From assembly GCF_002902285.1 (NCBI RefSeq), contig NZ_PPRU01000053.1, positions 1 to 59,575 on the forward strand: a DNA stretch of 59,575 nt. The letters are read 5' to 3'. The translations under genes were made by a program, and so were the position numbers. Shown piece by piece: positions 9,134 through 19,106 of the stretch. The first letter of the stretch is position 1; each line of letters opens with the position of its first letter. The notes beneath the pieces are model-generated. The model did no database searches and was not told where the DNA came from. It was given only the letters and a program-made list of their open reading frames with translations. The stretch is from Staphylococcus simulans (lineage in GTDB: Bacteria > Bacillota > Bacilli > Staphylococcales > Staphylococcaceae).

Positions 9134-10042
9134 TCATGCACGTGGGTGGAATTCGTTGTACATTTTTCTGATTTGAGATTTCGAAACATGCGTATAAAGT
9201 TGTGTAGTTGAAATATCAGAATGTCCTAACATCTCTTGAACTGCTCTTAAATCTGCCCCATTTTCTAGTAAATGTGTCGCAAATGAATGACGTAATGAAT
9301 GGGGGGTCAGCTTTTTAGATATATTGGCTTGGACACCATATTGTTTAATGAGTTTCCATATTCCTTGTCGTGATAAAGGTTTGCCGTGCATATTTAAAAA
9401 GAGTACGTCCGTAACTGTACGCTTTAATAATTGCGGACGAACAGTTTCGATATACTTTTTCAAATAATCAATCACCGTTTCACCTAAAGGGATAATCCGC
9501 TCTTTGCTTCCTTTACCGAATACGCGGACAAAGCCCATAATCAGATTGACATCCTCGACTCTGACATGAATCAACTCTGTTACACGCATGCCCGTTGCAT
9601 AAAGCAACTCTAGAATAGTTCTGTCACGATAGCCGTTGTTTTTCCCTAAATTCGGCGTTTCTAACAACGCTAAAACATCATCGACATCTAACACATCTGG
9701 TAATCTGCGTTCATATTTCGGAGTTTCAATTAAAACTGTCGGGTCTTTTGCGGCATAGCGTTCTCTGAGCGCAAATTGATGGAAGCTTCGAACAGTGGAG
9801 ATAAAGCGTGCGATTGATTTTGCGGAATGACCCTCATCGTGTAAATATCCTAAACATTGTTGAATCGTTTCTCTATCAATAAAATCTATATGTTTAACCT
9901 TTTTTAATTCTAAATAGGCTTTATATTTATTTAAATCACGACGATAGGCCCCAATGGTGTTAACACTTAAACCTTTTTCAATTTGGATGAACTTTAAATA
10001 TTCCTCAATAATATTTTGAAAATTCGTTTCCAATCCGTTCAC
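9134..10042 (-). CDS. xerD: Tyrosine recombinase XerD
   Basis: Acts with XerC at dif to resolve chromosome dimers. The SAM-like N-terminal DNA-binding domain (GLSVNTIGAYRRDL) is followed by the catalytic domain with Arg in ATGMRVTEL, Lys in FGKGSKER, HSLRHSFATHLLENGAD with the His/Arg pair, His in MLGHSDIS and the nucleophile Tyr in TQLYTHV. All six catalytic residues are present. At 302 residues it has a few extra N-terminal residues; a later start near residue 8-11 is possible. It lies 13 bases downstream of fur. Confidence 0.96.
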   Translation of the reverse strand: MNGLETNFQNIIEEYLKFIQIEKGLSVNTIGAYRRDLNKYKAYLELKKVKHIDFIDRETIQQCLGYLHDEGHSAKSIARFISTVRSFHQFALRERYAAKDPTVLIETPKYERRLPDVLDVDDVLALLETPNLGKNNGYRDRTILELLYATGMRVTELIHVRVEDVNLIMGFVRVFGKGSKERIIPLGETVIDYLKKYIETVRPQLLKRTVTDVLFLNMHGKPLSRQGIWKLIKQYGVQANISKKLTPHSLRHSFATHLLENGADLRAVQEMLGHSDISTTQLYTHVSKSQIRKMYNEFHPRA

Positions 10043-10055
10043 CTTCTAACCTAAA

Positions 10056-10508
10056 CTAACTCTCTTTTTTCTTTTGTTGGCACTCACGACAAATACCATG
10101 AAATGTCAAACGGTGGTCTAAAATTTTGAAATGAAATTCAGATTCTACTCTTTCTTCGACTTTTGGCAATAAGTCTTCGACAATTTCTTCAACTTTACCA
10201 CATTCCATACATACAAGATGGTGATGGAAGTGCTTTTCGCCTTCTTTTTTCAAGTCGAAACGTGAAACGCCATCGCCAAAGTTGATTTTATCGACGATTT
10301 TAAGTTCAGCAAGCAGTTCTAAAGTACGATAGACAGTTGCTAAACCAATTTCTGGTGCTTTGTCTTTTACTTTTAAATAGACATCTTCTGCACTGAGATG
10401 ATCTTCTTCGTTTTCAATAAGCACTCTTAACGTTGCTTCACGTTGTGGAGTTAATTTGTAGGATGATTTTTGTAACTGTTGCTTCACGCGTTTTAAACGT
10501 TCTTCCAC
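10056..10508 (-). CDS. fur: Ferric uptake regulator Fur
   Basis: Iron-sensing repressor of siderophore and iron transport genes. The 150-residue protein has the N-terminal winged helix (LTPQREATLRVL, residues 19-30), the metal-binding HHHH motif with CMECGK (about 90-105), and a second CxxC (CRECQ) at the end for structural zinc. GTG at 10508 is the start, after GAGGAG. Upstream lies a PerR-like box. Position directly before xerD matches the staphylococcal Fur rather than PerR or Zur. Confidence 0.93.
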   Translation of the reverse strand: MEERLKRVKQQLQKSSYKLTPQREATLRVLIENEEDHLSAEDVYLKVKDKAPEIGLATVYRTLELLAELKIVDKINFGDGVSRFDLKKEGEKHFHHHLVCMECGKVEEIVEDLLPKVEERVESEFHFKILDHRLTFHGICRECQQKKKES

Positions 10509-10527
10509 GGAAGCCTCACTCCTCTAC

Positions 10528-10542
10528 TAATAATTATTATCA
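10528..10542. promoter_or_regulatory. PerR-like box upstream of fur
   Basis: The sequence TAATAATTATTATCA matches the PerR core TTATAATTATTATAA at 13 of 15 positions and sits about 20 bases before the fur start codon. PerR control of fur is known in S. aureus. The site also resembles a Fur box, so autoregulation is an alternative. Confidence 0.5.
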
Positions 10543-10613
10543 TTGTAATGTAACTTAATGACTCATCTATAAATTACCAGTATTTGAGGCAAATTGCAAC
10601 ACATTCTCATTTG

Positions 10614-11156
10614 TTATTTAGAATGATTATAATGTGATAATACGTGTTGTAACGCGATTAAAGTTTTGGCATCTTCAATTTTATGATTTTGTACTAAATC
10701 ATTGATTTCATCGAGACTCAACTCTACTTGTTCAACAAATTCATCTGGGTCTAGATGGACCTCGCCTTTTACTAAATCGTCAGTGAAATAAATAGCGATT
10801 TTCTCATTTGCGAATCCAGGAGAGGTATAAATATCAGCAATCAATTCTAAACTATTCGCTTTATAACCTGTTTCTTCCTCTAATTCTCGTAAAGCTGCTG
10901 ATTTTGGTTCTTCCCCTTTTTCTAACTTGCCTGCTGGGATTTCTAACAATACTTGTTCAATCGGTTTACGATATTGTTTAACGAAAACTACTTTGTTTTC
11001 GTTAGTTAATGCACATACTGCAACTGCACCTGTGTGATTAACAATTTCACGTTTTGAAGTCTTGCCATTTGGTAATTGTACTTCATCTACATCTACTTCA
11101 ATAATTTTACCTTTGTAGATAGTTTGTTTATTTAATGTTTTCTCTGTTAAATCCAT
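10614..11156 (-). CDS. nudF: ADP-ribose pyrophosphatase, Nudix family
   Basis: Nudix hydrolase that cleaves ADP-ribose to AMP and ribose 5-phosphate. The Nudix box is complete: GKLEKGEEPKSAALRELEEE followed by TGY, near residues 85-107. At 180 residues it matches the YqkG/NudF group. ATG at 11156 is chosen over GTG at 11165 because AAGGA is too close to the latter. It faces away from the aldo/keto reductase gene and ends about 100 bases before fur. Confidence 0.9.
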   Translation of the reverse strand: MDLTEKTLNKQTIYKGKIIEVDVDEVQLPNGKTSKREIVNHTGAVAVCALTNENKVVFVKQYRKPIEQVLLEIPAGKLEKGEEPKSAALRELEEETGYKANSLELIADIYTSPGFANEKIAIYFTDDLVKGEVHLDPDEFVEQVELSLDEINDLVQNHKIEDAKTLIALQHVLSHYNHSK

Positions 11157-11241
11157 TTGAATCACGTTCCTTTTAACTATATTGAAATACTGATAAACTA
11201 GCAGTGTTAGACAATTAAAGTGTATCGAAAGGAGTCACAAC

Positions 11242-12150
11242 ATGCAAAAGAATGTTTTGAATAGCGGTTTAGAGATTTCTGAATTAGGTTTAGGGTGTAT
11301 GAGTCTTGGTACAGAAAAGAAACATGCACAAGCCATTATCGAACGTGCCATTGAATTAGGAATAACATATTTTGATACAGCAGACATGTATGACAAAGGC
11401 ATCAATGAAAAGTTAGTAGGAGAAATTTTGAAACCGTATCAAAACTCAGAAGATATCGTTATCGGAACCAAAGTCGGTAATCACCTTCAACCAGATGGTA
11501 CGACATTTTGGGATCCTTCTAAGAAACACATCAAAGAAAGTGTCAAACAATCATTAAAAAACTTAGGTGTCGATCAAATAGATTTATATCAATTACATGG
11601 CGGAACAATTGAAGATCCGCTTGATGAAACAATCAGTGCTTTTGACGAATTAAAACAAGAAGGATTAATTCGTGCCTATGGTATCTCTTCTATTCGCCCT
11701 AATGTTATTAAATATTATTTAGAGCACAGTCAAATTGACACTTGGATGGCACAGTATAATTTGATTGATAATCGTCCTGAAGATTTAATTCAACAAGCAC
11801 ATCAAAAAGGTGTTAAAATGCTCGCGCGTGGACCATTATTTAAAGGGTTACTGACAGCTGAAAGCAATACAGCGTTAGACCAAAAATTTGCGGATGGTAT
11901 TTTTGATTATAGTTATCAAGAACTTGGCAGTACAGTCGCATCGCTTAAAGAAATTGAAAATAATTTATCAGCACTCACTTTCAATTACTTATTAACACAA
12001 GACGTTTTAGGTTCAATTGTGGCAGGTGCTAGTAGTGTTGAACAACTAGAAGAAAACGTGAAGAATTATCAAACACATGTGGATTTAACACGTTTACATG
12101 CCGCAAAAGAACGCGTGAAAGATTTACATTATACAAATCATCTCAACTAA
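11242..12150 (+). CDS. Aldo/keto reductase
   Basis: NAD(P)H-dependent oxidoreductase with a TIM barrel. The catalytic Asp-Tyr pair lies in FDTADMYDKG near residues 44-50, the Lys in GTKVGNH near 77, and the His in LYQLHGG near 118. The C-terminal cofactor loop VAGASSVEQLEENV (about 262-275) is also clear. Length of 302 residues is normal. The physiological substrate is unknown. It ends in a long shared hairpin with the convergent SDR gene. Confidence 0.92.
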   Translation: MQKNVLNSGLEISELGLGCMSLGTEKKHAQAIIERAIELGITYFDTADMYDKGINEKLVGEILKPYQNSEDIVIGTKVGNHLQPDGTTFWDPSKKHIKESVKQSLKNLGVDQIDLYQLHGGTIEDPLDETISAFDELKQEGLIRAYGISSIRPNVIKYYLEHSQIDTWMAQYNLIDNRPEDLIQQAHQKGVKMLARGPLFKGLLTAESNTALDQKFADGIFDYSYQELGSTVASLKEIENNLSALTFNYLLTQDVLGSIVAGASSVEQLEENVKNYQTHVDLTRLHAAKERVKDLHYTNHLN

Positions 12151-12183
12151 ACCACTAAATCATAAATAGGAATATAAATGAAT

Positions 12184-12255
12184 AAGACTTGTCATCTCCT
12201 CAAAATAACGTCACGTTGTTACTGAGAACTATTTTGGACGGATATGACAAGTCTT
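12184..12255. terminator. Long bidirectional terminator
   Basis: Outer stem AAGACTTGTCAT/ATGACAAGTCTT of twelve bases, inner stem CAAAATA/TATTTTG, then T-rich on the right. It separates the convergent aldo/keto reductase and SDR genes. Confidence 0.8.
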
Positions 12256-12259
12256 TTTA

Positions 12260-13021
12260 TTATGAGTTTTTATTATTAAATAATTGCGGTGCCAACCTTT
12301 CAAGTGTTCTTGGTGATAATTGATAGATTTTCAAAAGTTTGTGCAACCATTTAGGGCGATTAACTTCAGCCTTTCCTTTTAACATCGCAGAAATGATATC
12401 TCTCGCTAGTACATTTGGATCTAACATAAACTTATCAACTTGTGCAGCATAATTTAGTGTAGGATCTGCTTTAGCATGAAATGGTGTACGTATCGGTCCT
12501 GCATTTACTACTGTTACTTGATAATCTGGCTGTTCCAATCTTAATGTGTTTAATACTTGATTAAATCCTGCTTTACTCGCTGCGTAGTGACCACTTGCTG
12601 TTTGGGTAGAAAAAGCTGCTAAACTACTGACACCGACTATAAAAGGATGTTGTGTAAAATAAGGTGCAAGTTGAGATAATAATAAGTTGAAATGAAGGAC
12701 ATTAATGGTATACGTTTCTATCATTTCCTGTTCACTATGTTGCAGTATAGGTTTAAAATATCCCAACCCTGCACTATGTATAAATCCATCGATTGGTTTT
12801 GAAAATGTGAGTTGATGAATATCTGTTGCATCATTTAAATCACAATACTTTGAATCTAATAAGTGTTGATTGACTGGAAAATGTGTTTCATTAAATTTTT
12901 CTATGTTTCTTACTAGTAAAGTCACATGAGCACCTTTGGCTAAAAGTTGTTGCGTAAGTGCATAGCCAAGTCCACTCGTGCCTCCTGTTACGATAAAATG
13001 CTTTCCTATTATCTGTTGCAT
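12260..13021 (-). CDS. Short-chain dehydrogenase/reductase
   Basis: NAD(P)-dependent oxidoreductase of the classical SDR type, 253 residues. The cofactor motif TGGTSGLG is at residues 12-19, the catalytic Ser in GVSSLAAF near 133, and YAASK near 146-150. The substrate is not predictable; relatives are often annotated as sepiapterin reductase-like or DltE-like. Divergent from proC. Confidence 0.9.
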   Translation of the reverse strand: MQQIIGKHFIVTGGTSGLGYALTQQLLAKGAHVTLLVRNIEKFNETHFPVNQHLLDSKYCDLNDATDIHQLTFSKPIDGFIHSAGLGYFKPILQHSEQEMIETYTINVLHFNLLLSQLAPYFTQHPFIVGVSSLAAFSTQTASGHYAASKAGFNQVLNTLRLEQPDYQVTVVNAGPIRTPFHAKADPTLNYAAQVDKFMLDPNVLARDIISAMLKGKAEVNRPKWLHKLLKIYQLSPRTLERLAPQLFNNKNS

Positions 13022-13083
13022 TATAATCCTCCGCTCTGTATGAGTTGTATATCCGTTGAAATTATAGCCTCAAATTAACATTG

Positions 13084-13112
13084 TTGTGCAAAATGATTGA
13101 TATTGCTATGAT
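13084..13112 (+). promoter_or_regulatory. Promoter for proC
   Basis: -35 TTGTGC (13084-13089), 17-base spacer, -10 TATGAT (13107-13112) with the extended TGC before it, about 40 bases upstream of the proC start. Confidence 0.6.
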
Positions 13113-13154
13113 AAGTGTATCAATTATCAAAATATAGGGAGTGCTATTCAAAAT

Positions 13155-13964
13155 ATGAAAATTGTATTCTATGGTTCAGGCAACATGGCTCATGCTATTT
13201 TTGCAGGAATAATTGCATCTGAAGTAATCGATCCTAATGATATTTATATTACAAACCGTTCTAATGAAGCGGTCTTAAAAGGCTATGCTGACGAATTAGG
13301 CGTTAATTATAGTTATGATGACGCCGCATTATTAGCAGATGCTGACTTTGTCTTTTTAGGAACGAAACCCTATGATTTTGAAGCATTAGCTGATAGAATC
13401 CGTCCATATATTACAGATAAAAATAGATTTATTTCCATCATGGCTGGTATCTCGATACAGTATATCAGAAAACAACTTGACCATGATAACCCAATTGCAC
13501 GTATTATGCCTAATACGAACGCACAAGTCGGTCATTCAGTCACAGGTATCAGTTTCTCAGAAAACTATAAGCAAGAAGATAGAAAACAAGTTATTGATAT
13601 TGTCCATGCGTTTGGTTCAGAAATTGAAGTTCAAGAAGATGCGTTGCATCAAGTCACTGCGATTACTGGCAGCGGCCCTGCTTTCTTGTATCATGTGTTT
13701 GAACAATATGTAGAAGCGGGTGTCAGACTTGGTTTAGATAAAGAAGAAGTTGAAGAATCTATACGTAACTTGATAATCGGAACTGGAAAAATGATTGAGC
13801 GTTCTGATTTAAGTATGGAACAATTAAGACAAAACGTGACTTCTAAAGGTGGAACGACGCAAGCAGGCTTAGATGCTTTAGCTCAACACGATATTGAAAG
13901 TATTTTCGAAGATTGCTTCAATGCGGCAGTAAAAAGAAGTAAAGAGTTATCGAACGACGAATAA
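13155..13964 (+). CDS. proC: Pyrroline-5-carboxylate reductase
   Basis: Last step of proline synthesis: reduces pyrroline 5-carboxylate with NAD(P)H. The Rossmann motif GSGNMAHAI is at residues 7-15. The conserved IARIMPNTNAQVG segment is near 112-124, and the family signature with ITGSGPAFLYH near 170 and TSKGGTTQAGLDAL near 230-243 is complete. Length of 269 residues is standard. Single gene with its own promoter and terminator. Confidence 0.96.
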   Translation: MKIVFYGSGNMAHAIFAGIIASEVIDPNDIYITNRSNEAVLKGYADELGVNYSYDDAALLADADFVFLGTKPYDFEALADRIRPYITDKNRFISIMAGISIQYIRKQLDHDNPIARIMPNTNAQVGHSVTGISFSENYKQEDRKQVIDIVHAFGSEIEVQEDALHQVTAITGSGPAFLYHVFEQYVEAGVRLGLDKEEVEESIRNLIIGTGKMIERSDLSMEQLRQNVTSKGGTTQAGLDALAQHDIESIFEDCFNAAVKRSKELSNDE

Positions 13965-13981
13965 GTTAAAATTGATAAAAG

Positions 13982-14018
13982 AAATGCTGAGACAGTTAAA
14001 TTATCTGCCTCAGCATTT
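13982..14018. terminator. Terminator between proC and rnz
   Basis: Stem AAATGCTGAG/CTCAGCATTT with inner CAG/CTG pairing, followed by TTTT on the plus strand. Convergent genes on both sides. Confidence 0.85.
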
Positions 14019-14939
14019 TTATATTTCAAACGCATCAAAGTCTCTTACGAATTTAAATTTTAAATGTGGATAATGCTCTTGTAATTCAGCATACAACACA
14101 TCGATATCACTCAGGTTATAACGGTTACTAATATGATTCAACAATGCTTGTTTCGCATGAGAATCTTCTAATAGTTTTAATACATCTGAAATATGGCTAT
14201 GATGATGACTATCCGCTAATGTTCTATCACCATCAATATATGTAGCTTCATGAACAATCACGTCAACATCTTCAGCAAGTAAATATTCATTTTTACAAGG
14301 CATGGTATCGCCGAATATTGCGATTTTAGGACCTATTTTATCTGAACCTTTAAATTGTGATGAGTCATAAGTTTGATTGTTGAATACAAAAGTATTTTGT
14401 TCTTTGACTTCTTGGTATTTTGGTCCTGGTTCCATACCGATAGTTTTTAATGCAGCGACATCTATTTTACCAGGTGTGGTTGGTGCTTCAATACGGTAGC
14501 CGAATGATGGTACACCATGATTTAAAGCATATGCACTGATTGTAAAACCTTCGTGATGGTAATGTAATTGTTCATCAATTTCTATAAATGTAATTGGATA
14601 ATTTAATTTAGATAATGAGGCTTGTAATGTCATTTCAACATAGCTTTTAATACCTCTTGGCCCAATGATTGTTAAGGGTTTATCTTCCCCTCCTTGGAAA
14701 GAACGGCTTGTTAATAAGCCGGGTAAGCCGAATATATGATCACCATGCATATGGGTGATGAAAATATGGTCTACTTTTCCGAGTTTAATCGAATGATGCA
14801 AGATTTGATGTTGCGTTCCTTCTCCTACATCGAATAGCCATATTGAATTTGAATAGGGTTCTAAGTTGAGCGCTATTGCTTGTGTATTGCGTTCTTTGGT
14901 TGGCAACGCCGCTCCAGTACCTAAAAATGTAATTTCCAT
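14019..14939 (-). CDS. rnz: Ribonuclease Z
   Basis: Endonuclease that removes the 3' trailer from tRNA precursors lacking encoded CCA. Metallo-beta-lactamase fold with the zinc motif [14 protein letters not shown] near residues 61-74, Asp in AIFGDTMPC near 213, and the late His in DSHHHSHIS near 265. At 306 residues it is a normal short-form RNase Z. It is divergent from zwf. Confidence 0.96.
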   Translation of the reverse strand: MEITFLGTGAALPTKERNTQAIALNLEPYSNSIWLFDVGEGTQHQILHHSIKLGKVDHIFITHMHGDHIFGLPGLLTSRSFQGGEDKPLTIIGPRGIKSYVEMTLQASLSKLNYPITFIEIDEQLHYHHEGFTISAYALNHGVPSFGYRIEAPTTPGKIDVAALKTIGMEPGPKYQEVKEQNTFVFNNQTYDSSQFKGSDKIGPKIAIFGDTMPCKNEYLLAEDVDVIVHEATYIDGDRTLADSHHHSHISDVLKLLEDSHAKQALLNHISNRYNLSDIDVLYAELQEHYPHLKFKFVRDFDAFEI

Positions 14940-15076
14940 TATAACGCTCCTCTCTACACGTTAGTGTACCATATCTAAAATGACAAACACGAAGAAATTT
15001 AAGCATAAATGTGTTACATTAATTCTTCATAGTTTATAATAATAGCATATCTAATATAGAATTGAGGTTTTGAATC

Positions 15077-16561
15077 TTGAGTAATAAAAGAAAGCATATA
15101 CCATGTTTGATTACAATTTTTGGAGCAACTGGTGATTTAAGTCATCGAAAGCTGTTCCCCTCACTATTCCATTTATACCAACAAGATAATTTAGATGAAC
15201 ATGTTGCAATCATTGGTATTGGCCGTCGTGACTATTCGAATGAGCATTTTCGCAACCAAGTTAAGTCATCTATTCAAGCTCATGTAAAAGATACAAAACA
15301 CCTTGATCAATTTATGGAACATGTATTTTACTTCAAACATGATGTCAGCGAAGAACAAAGCTATGATGATTTATTGCAGTTTAGTAATCAACTCGATTCA
15401 GAATTCGGCTTACAAGGAAATCGTCTATTCTACTTAGCTATGGCCCCTAACTTCTTTGGTTTAGTTACGGATTACTTAAAATCATCTGGTTTAACTAAGA
15501 CAAGAGGATTCAAACGCCTTGTAATTGAAAAACCATTCGGCAGTGATTTGGCTTCAGCTGAAAAATTAAACAAACAAATTAGAAAATCATTTAAAGAAAA
15601 TGAAATTTACCGTATTGACCATTATCTTGGTAAGGATATGGTACAAAACATCGAAGTGTTACGATTTGCGAATGCGATGTTTGAGCCTTTATGGAACAAT
15701 AAATACATTTCAAATATTCAAGTGACTTCATCTGAGATTTTAGGTGTTGAAGACCGTGGAGGGTATTATGAATCTAGCGGTGCATTGAAGGATATGTTCC
15801 AAAACCATATGCTTCAAATGGTGGCGTTGTTAGCGATGGAACCGCCGATCAGTTTAAATAGTGCAGATATCCGTGCGGAAAAAGTGAAAGTGTTGAAGTC
15901 GTTGCAACCATTGGATTCTGAAGCGGTTCGTACAAACTTTGTACGTGGTCAATATGATGCTGGTGAAATTGATGGCAAGTATGTTAAAAGCTATCGTGAA
16001 GAAGATCGTGTCAGCGAAGACTCAATCACACCTACTTTTGTTTCAGGTAAAGTCATGATTGATAACTTCCGTTGGGCTGGTGTACCATTCTACATCCGTA
16101 CTGGTAAACGAATGAAACGTAAATCTATTCAAGTCGTGGTTGAATTTAAAGAAGTACCTATGAATTTATATTACGAAAAAGATAAGCATTTAGATTCCAA
16201 CTTATTGGTTATTAACATCCAACCTAATGAAGGTGTTTCTATTCATTTAAATGCGAAGAAAAACGTACAAGGTATTGAAACTGAACCAGTTCAACTATCA
16301 TACTCAATGAGTGCACAAGATAAAATGAATACCGTTGACGCCTATGAGAACTTATTGTTCGACTGCTTAAAAGGTGATGCAACAAACTTTACACACTGGG
16401 AAGAATTAAAATCAACTTGGAAATATGTTGATGCAATTCAAGAAGAATGGGATCAAGTTGAACCTGACTTCCCTAACTATAAATCAGGTACTAACGGTCC
16501 ATTAACAAGTGAATTGTTATTAAGTCGTGATGGATTCCACTGGTGGGACGATATACATTAA
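15077..16561 (+). CDS. zwf: Glucose-6-phosphate 1-dehydrogenase
   Basis: First enzyme of the oxidative pentose phosphate pathway, making 6-phosphogluconolactone and NADPH. The NADP motif FGATGDLSHRK is at residues 14-24 and the active-site signature RIDHYLGKDMVQN near 178-190. At 494 residues it has the full family length. The start is TTG with GAGG upstream. It shares the pathway with gnd, about 2.5 kb away. Confidence 0.97.
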   Translation: MSNKRKHIPCLITIFGATGDLSHRKLFPSLFHLYQQDNLDEHVAIIGIGRRDYSNEHFRNQVKSSIQAHVKDTKHLDQFMEHVFYFKHDVSEEQSYDDLLQFSNQLDSEFGLQGNRLFYLAMAPNFFGLVTDYLKSSGLTKTRGFKRLVIEKPFGSDLASAEKLNKQIRKSFKENEIYRIDHYLGKDMVQNIEVLRFANAMFEPLWNNKYISNIQVTSSEILGVEDRGGYYESSGALKDMFQNHMLQMVALLAMEPPISLNSADIRAEKVKVLKSLQPLDSEAVRTNFVRGQYDAGEIDGKYVKSYREEDRVSEDSITPTFVSGKVMIDNFRWAGVPFYIRTGKRMKRKSIQVVVEFKEVPMNLYYEKDKHLDSNLLVINIQPNEGVSIHLNAKKNVQGIETEPVQLSYSMSAQDKMNTVDAYENLLFDCLKGDATNFTHWEELKSTWKYVDAIQEEWDQVEPDFPNYKSGTNGPLTSELLLSRDGFHWWDDIH

Positions 16562-16579
16562 TATCAGTTTAAATTTATG

Positions 16580-16619
16580 AAGACAAGACAGTGTCACAAC
16601 ATTGATACTGTCTTGTCTT
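16580..16619 (+). terminator. Terminator after zwf
   Basis: Thirteen-base stem AAGACAAGACAGT/ACTGTCTTGTCTT with a 14-base loop, followed by TTTTT. Confidence 0.88.
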
Positions 16620-16696
16620 TTTAACGTCTTTTTGTAGGAAAGTCATAGAAGAATACGGTATAATATAGGACAATAGTTATTTTAGGAGTGAGCAGT

Positions 16697-17551
16697 TTGG
16701 ACGTTATCAAGCAAATACAACAGGCCATTGTTTATATTGAGGACCGTGTTTATGAGCCTTTTCATTTGCAAGATTTAAGCGATTACGTTGGCCTTTCTCC
16801 CATGCATCTAGATCAGTCTTTTAAAATGGTTGTCGGCTTATCTCCTAGTGAGTATGCAGAAGCTAGAAAATTAACGAAAGCAGCTGAAGATGTGATTGTA
16901 GGGGCTTTTCGTTTAGTAGATATCGCTAAAAAGTATCATTATGAAGATACAAATGATTTTGCTAATGCATTTAGTGATTATCATGGCATTTCCCCTATTC
17001 AAGCAAAGCTGAAGCAAGATGAGTTGAAAATGCAAGAAAGATTATATTTAAGAATAGCAACAACGGATCGTCCACCTTATACGTATAGATTGGAAAAATC
17101 TGAGGATCACGCATTAGTCGGTTATGCTAAATTTGTGAATACAGAGGACTTAAGCAATCCATTTCTTGTTGCTGATTTTTTAGAGGATTTATTAGTAGAT
17201 GGTAAAATTAAAGAACTTGAACGTTATAACGATGTAAGTCCTCATGAACTATTTGTTGTAAAGTGTCCACTGGAAAATGGTGTTGAATTGTTTATAGGTG
17301 TACCAAGCGAACGGTACCCCGCTCATTTAGAAAGTCGATTTTTACCCTCTAGACAATATGCTAAGTTTAATTTACAAGGTGAGATTGATTTTGCGGTCAA
17401 TGAAGCATGGCACTATATTGAAACAAGATTGCAGCTGACGATGCCTTATGAAACTGAAGCTTTGTATGTAGAGGTTTATCCATTTGATATTTCTTTCGAC
17501 AATCCTTTTACAAAAATTCAATTATGGTTGCCTGTTGATTTAGATGAATAA
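16697..17551 (+). CDS. AraC-type regulator with GyrI-like effector domain
   Basis: Predicted transcription regulator of 284 residues. Two helix-turn-helix units of the AraC/XylS kind occupy residues 1-100 (FHLQDLSDYVGLSPMHLDQS, then DIAKKYHYEDTNDFANAFSD). Residues 120-280 resemble the GyrI/Rob-type small-molecule binding domain. TTG at 16697 is preferred over GTG at 16688, because AGGAG (16684-16688) overlaps the latter and is well spaced from the former. It sits between zwf and gnd but no target or ligand can be named. Confidence 0.8.
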   Translation: MDVIKQIQQAIVYIEDRVYEPFHLQDLSDYVGLSPMHLDQSFKMVVGLSPSEYAEARKLTKAAEDVIVGAFRLVDIAKKYHYEDTNDFANAFSDYHGISPIQAKLKQDELKMQERLYLRIATTDRPPYTYRLEKSEDHALVGYAKFVNTEDLSNPFLVADFLEDLLVDGKIKELERYNDVSPHELFVVKCPLENGVELFIGVPSERYPAHLESRFLPSRQYAKFNLQGEIDFAVNEAWHYIETRLQLTMPYETEALYVEVYPFDISFDNPFTKIQLWLPVDLDE

Positions 17552-17559
17552 TTAAAGTG

Positions 17560-17601
17560 AAAAGCACACTATCAGAAATGATAATCTGATAGTGTGCTTT
17601 T
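17560..17601. terminator. Bidirectional terminator
   Basis: Seventeen-base perfect stem (AAAAGCACACTATCAGA and its complement) with an eight-base loop, between the AraC-type gene and convergent gnd. Confidence 0.92.
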
Positions 17602-17616
17602 TATAGATTTATAAAA

Positions 17617-19026
17617 TTATTTTTCTTCAGCCCAATGTGTATGGAATGTACCTTCTTGGTCTTTACGTTGATAAGTGTGCGCACCGAAGTAGTCACGTTG
17701 TGCTTGAATTAAGTTTGCTGGTAAGTTTTCTGAACGATAACTGTCAAAGTAATTAATGCTCGCAGCAAATCCAGGTGTAGGAACACCATTTGCAACACTT
17801 TCAGCAACAACATCACGTAATGCTGATTGATAATTTGTTACGATATCTTTGAAATAAGGATCTAATAATAAGTTTTGTAATTCTGGATTATTATCATATG
17901 CCTCTTTAATTTTTTGTAAGAATTGTGCGCGAATAATACAACCTGCTCTCCAAATCATAGCTAAATCGCCAAGTTGTAAGTTCCATTCGTTTTCTTCACT
18001 TGCTTTACGCATTTGCGCAAAACCTTGTGCATATGAACAGATTTTACTCATATAAAGCGCCTTACGGATTTTTTCTAAGAACTCATCTTTATTACCTTCA
18101 AATTTTGGTGATGGGCCAGTTAATTCTTTAGAAGCAGCGACGCGCTCATCTTTCATTGATGAGATAAAGCGTGCGAATACAGATTCAGTAATAATTGTTA
18201 ATGGTACACCTAGTTCTAATGCATTAATAGAAGTCCATTTACCAGTACCTTTTTGACCTGCTTTATCCATTACTTTTTCAACTAATGGGGAACCGTCTTC
18301 ATCAAGTTTGTTGAAGATTTCACCAGTAATTTCAATTAAGTAACTTTCAAGTTCGCCTGCATTCCATTCTTTGAATGTATTTGCGATTTCAGTATGTGAC
18401 ATATGCAATGCATCTTTCATTAATGCATAACTTTCAGCGATTAATTGCATGTCAGCATATTCGATACCATTGTGTACCATTTTAACGTAATGTCCTGCAC
18501 CGTCTGGACCAATGTATGTTACACAAGGCGCACCATCGTCAGCTTTAGCAGAAATTGCTTCTAAGATATCAGCAACTTTGTCATATGCTTCTTTTTGACC
18601 ACCAGGCATGATTGAAGGACCAGTCAATGCGCCTACTTCTCCTCCTGATACACCTGTACCAATAAAGTTAATGCCGCTTTCTGCTAATGCTTTGTTACGA
18701 CGAATCGTATCTTGATAGTTTGTATTACCACCATCGATTAAAATATCACCATCATCTAACAATGGTAATAAACCTTCGATTGTCGCATCCGTTGCCGGAC
18801 CTGCTTTAACCATTAAAAGAATTTTACGTGGACGTTCAAGTGAATTCACAAATTCTTCTAAAGAATAAGTTGGGTGAATATTTTTGTCTTTTGATTCTTC
18901 GACCATTGTGTCAGTTTTTTCTTTTGAGCGGTTATAAACTGAGACTGTATAGCCACGAGATTCAATATTCCAAGCTAGGTTTTTACCCATTACGGCTAAA
19001 CCGACTACACCAATTTGTTGCGTCAT
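17617..19026 (-). CDS. gnd: 6-phosphogluconate dehydrogenase, decarboxylating
   Basis: Third step of the oxidative pentose phosphate pathway: 6-phosphogluconate to ribulose 5-phosphate with NADPH. The cofactor motif [13 protein letters not shown] is at residues 8-20, the substrate loop [11 protein letters not shown] near 127-137, and the catalytic region [15 protein letters not shown] near 181-195. At 469 residues the length is standard. Single gene. Confidence 0.97.
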   Translation of the reverse strand: MTQQIGVVGLAVMGKNLAWNIESRGYTVSVYNRSKEKTDTMVEESKDKNIHPTYSLEEFVNSLERPRKILLMVKAGPATDATIEGLLPLLDDGDILIDGGNTNYQDTIRRNKALAESGINFIGTGVSGGEVGALTGPSIMPGGQKEAYDKVADILEAISAKADDGAPCVTYIGPDGAGHYVKMVHNGIEYADMQLIAESYALMKDALHMSHTEIANTFKEWNAGELESYLIEITGEIFNKLDEDGSPLVEKVMDKAGQKGTGKWTSINALELGVPLTIITESVFARFISSMKDERVAASKELTGPSPKFEGNKDEFLEKIRKALYMSKICSYAQGFAQMRKASEENEWNLQLGDLAMIWRAGCIIRAQFLQKIKEAYDNNPELQNLLLDPYFKDIVTNYQSALRDVVAESVANGVPTPGFAASINYFDSYRSENLPANLIQAQRDYFGAHTYQRKDQEGTFHTHWAEEK

Positions 19027-19106
19027 ATTACTTACCTCTCTTTGATAAAATTTTCTATTTTATTGTATCACAATTAGCGTTCCTGCTCACTTATTCAAGC
19101 TTAAAA

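Noticed and set aside
14785..15006. A 73-codon minus-strand frame overlapping the start of rnz
   Set aside because: It is an alternative frame of the same strand inside rnz, rich in Arg and Cys with no family resemblance. It is a shadow.
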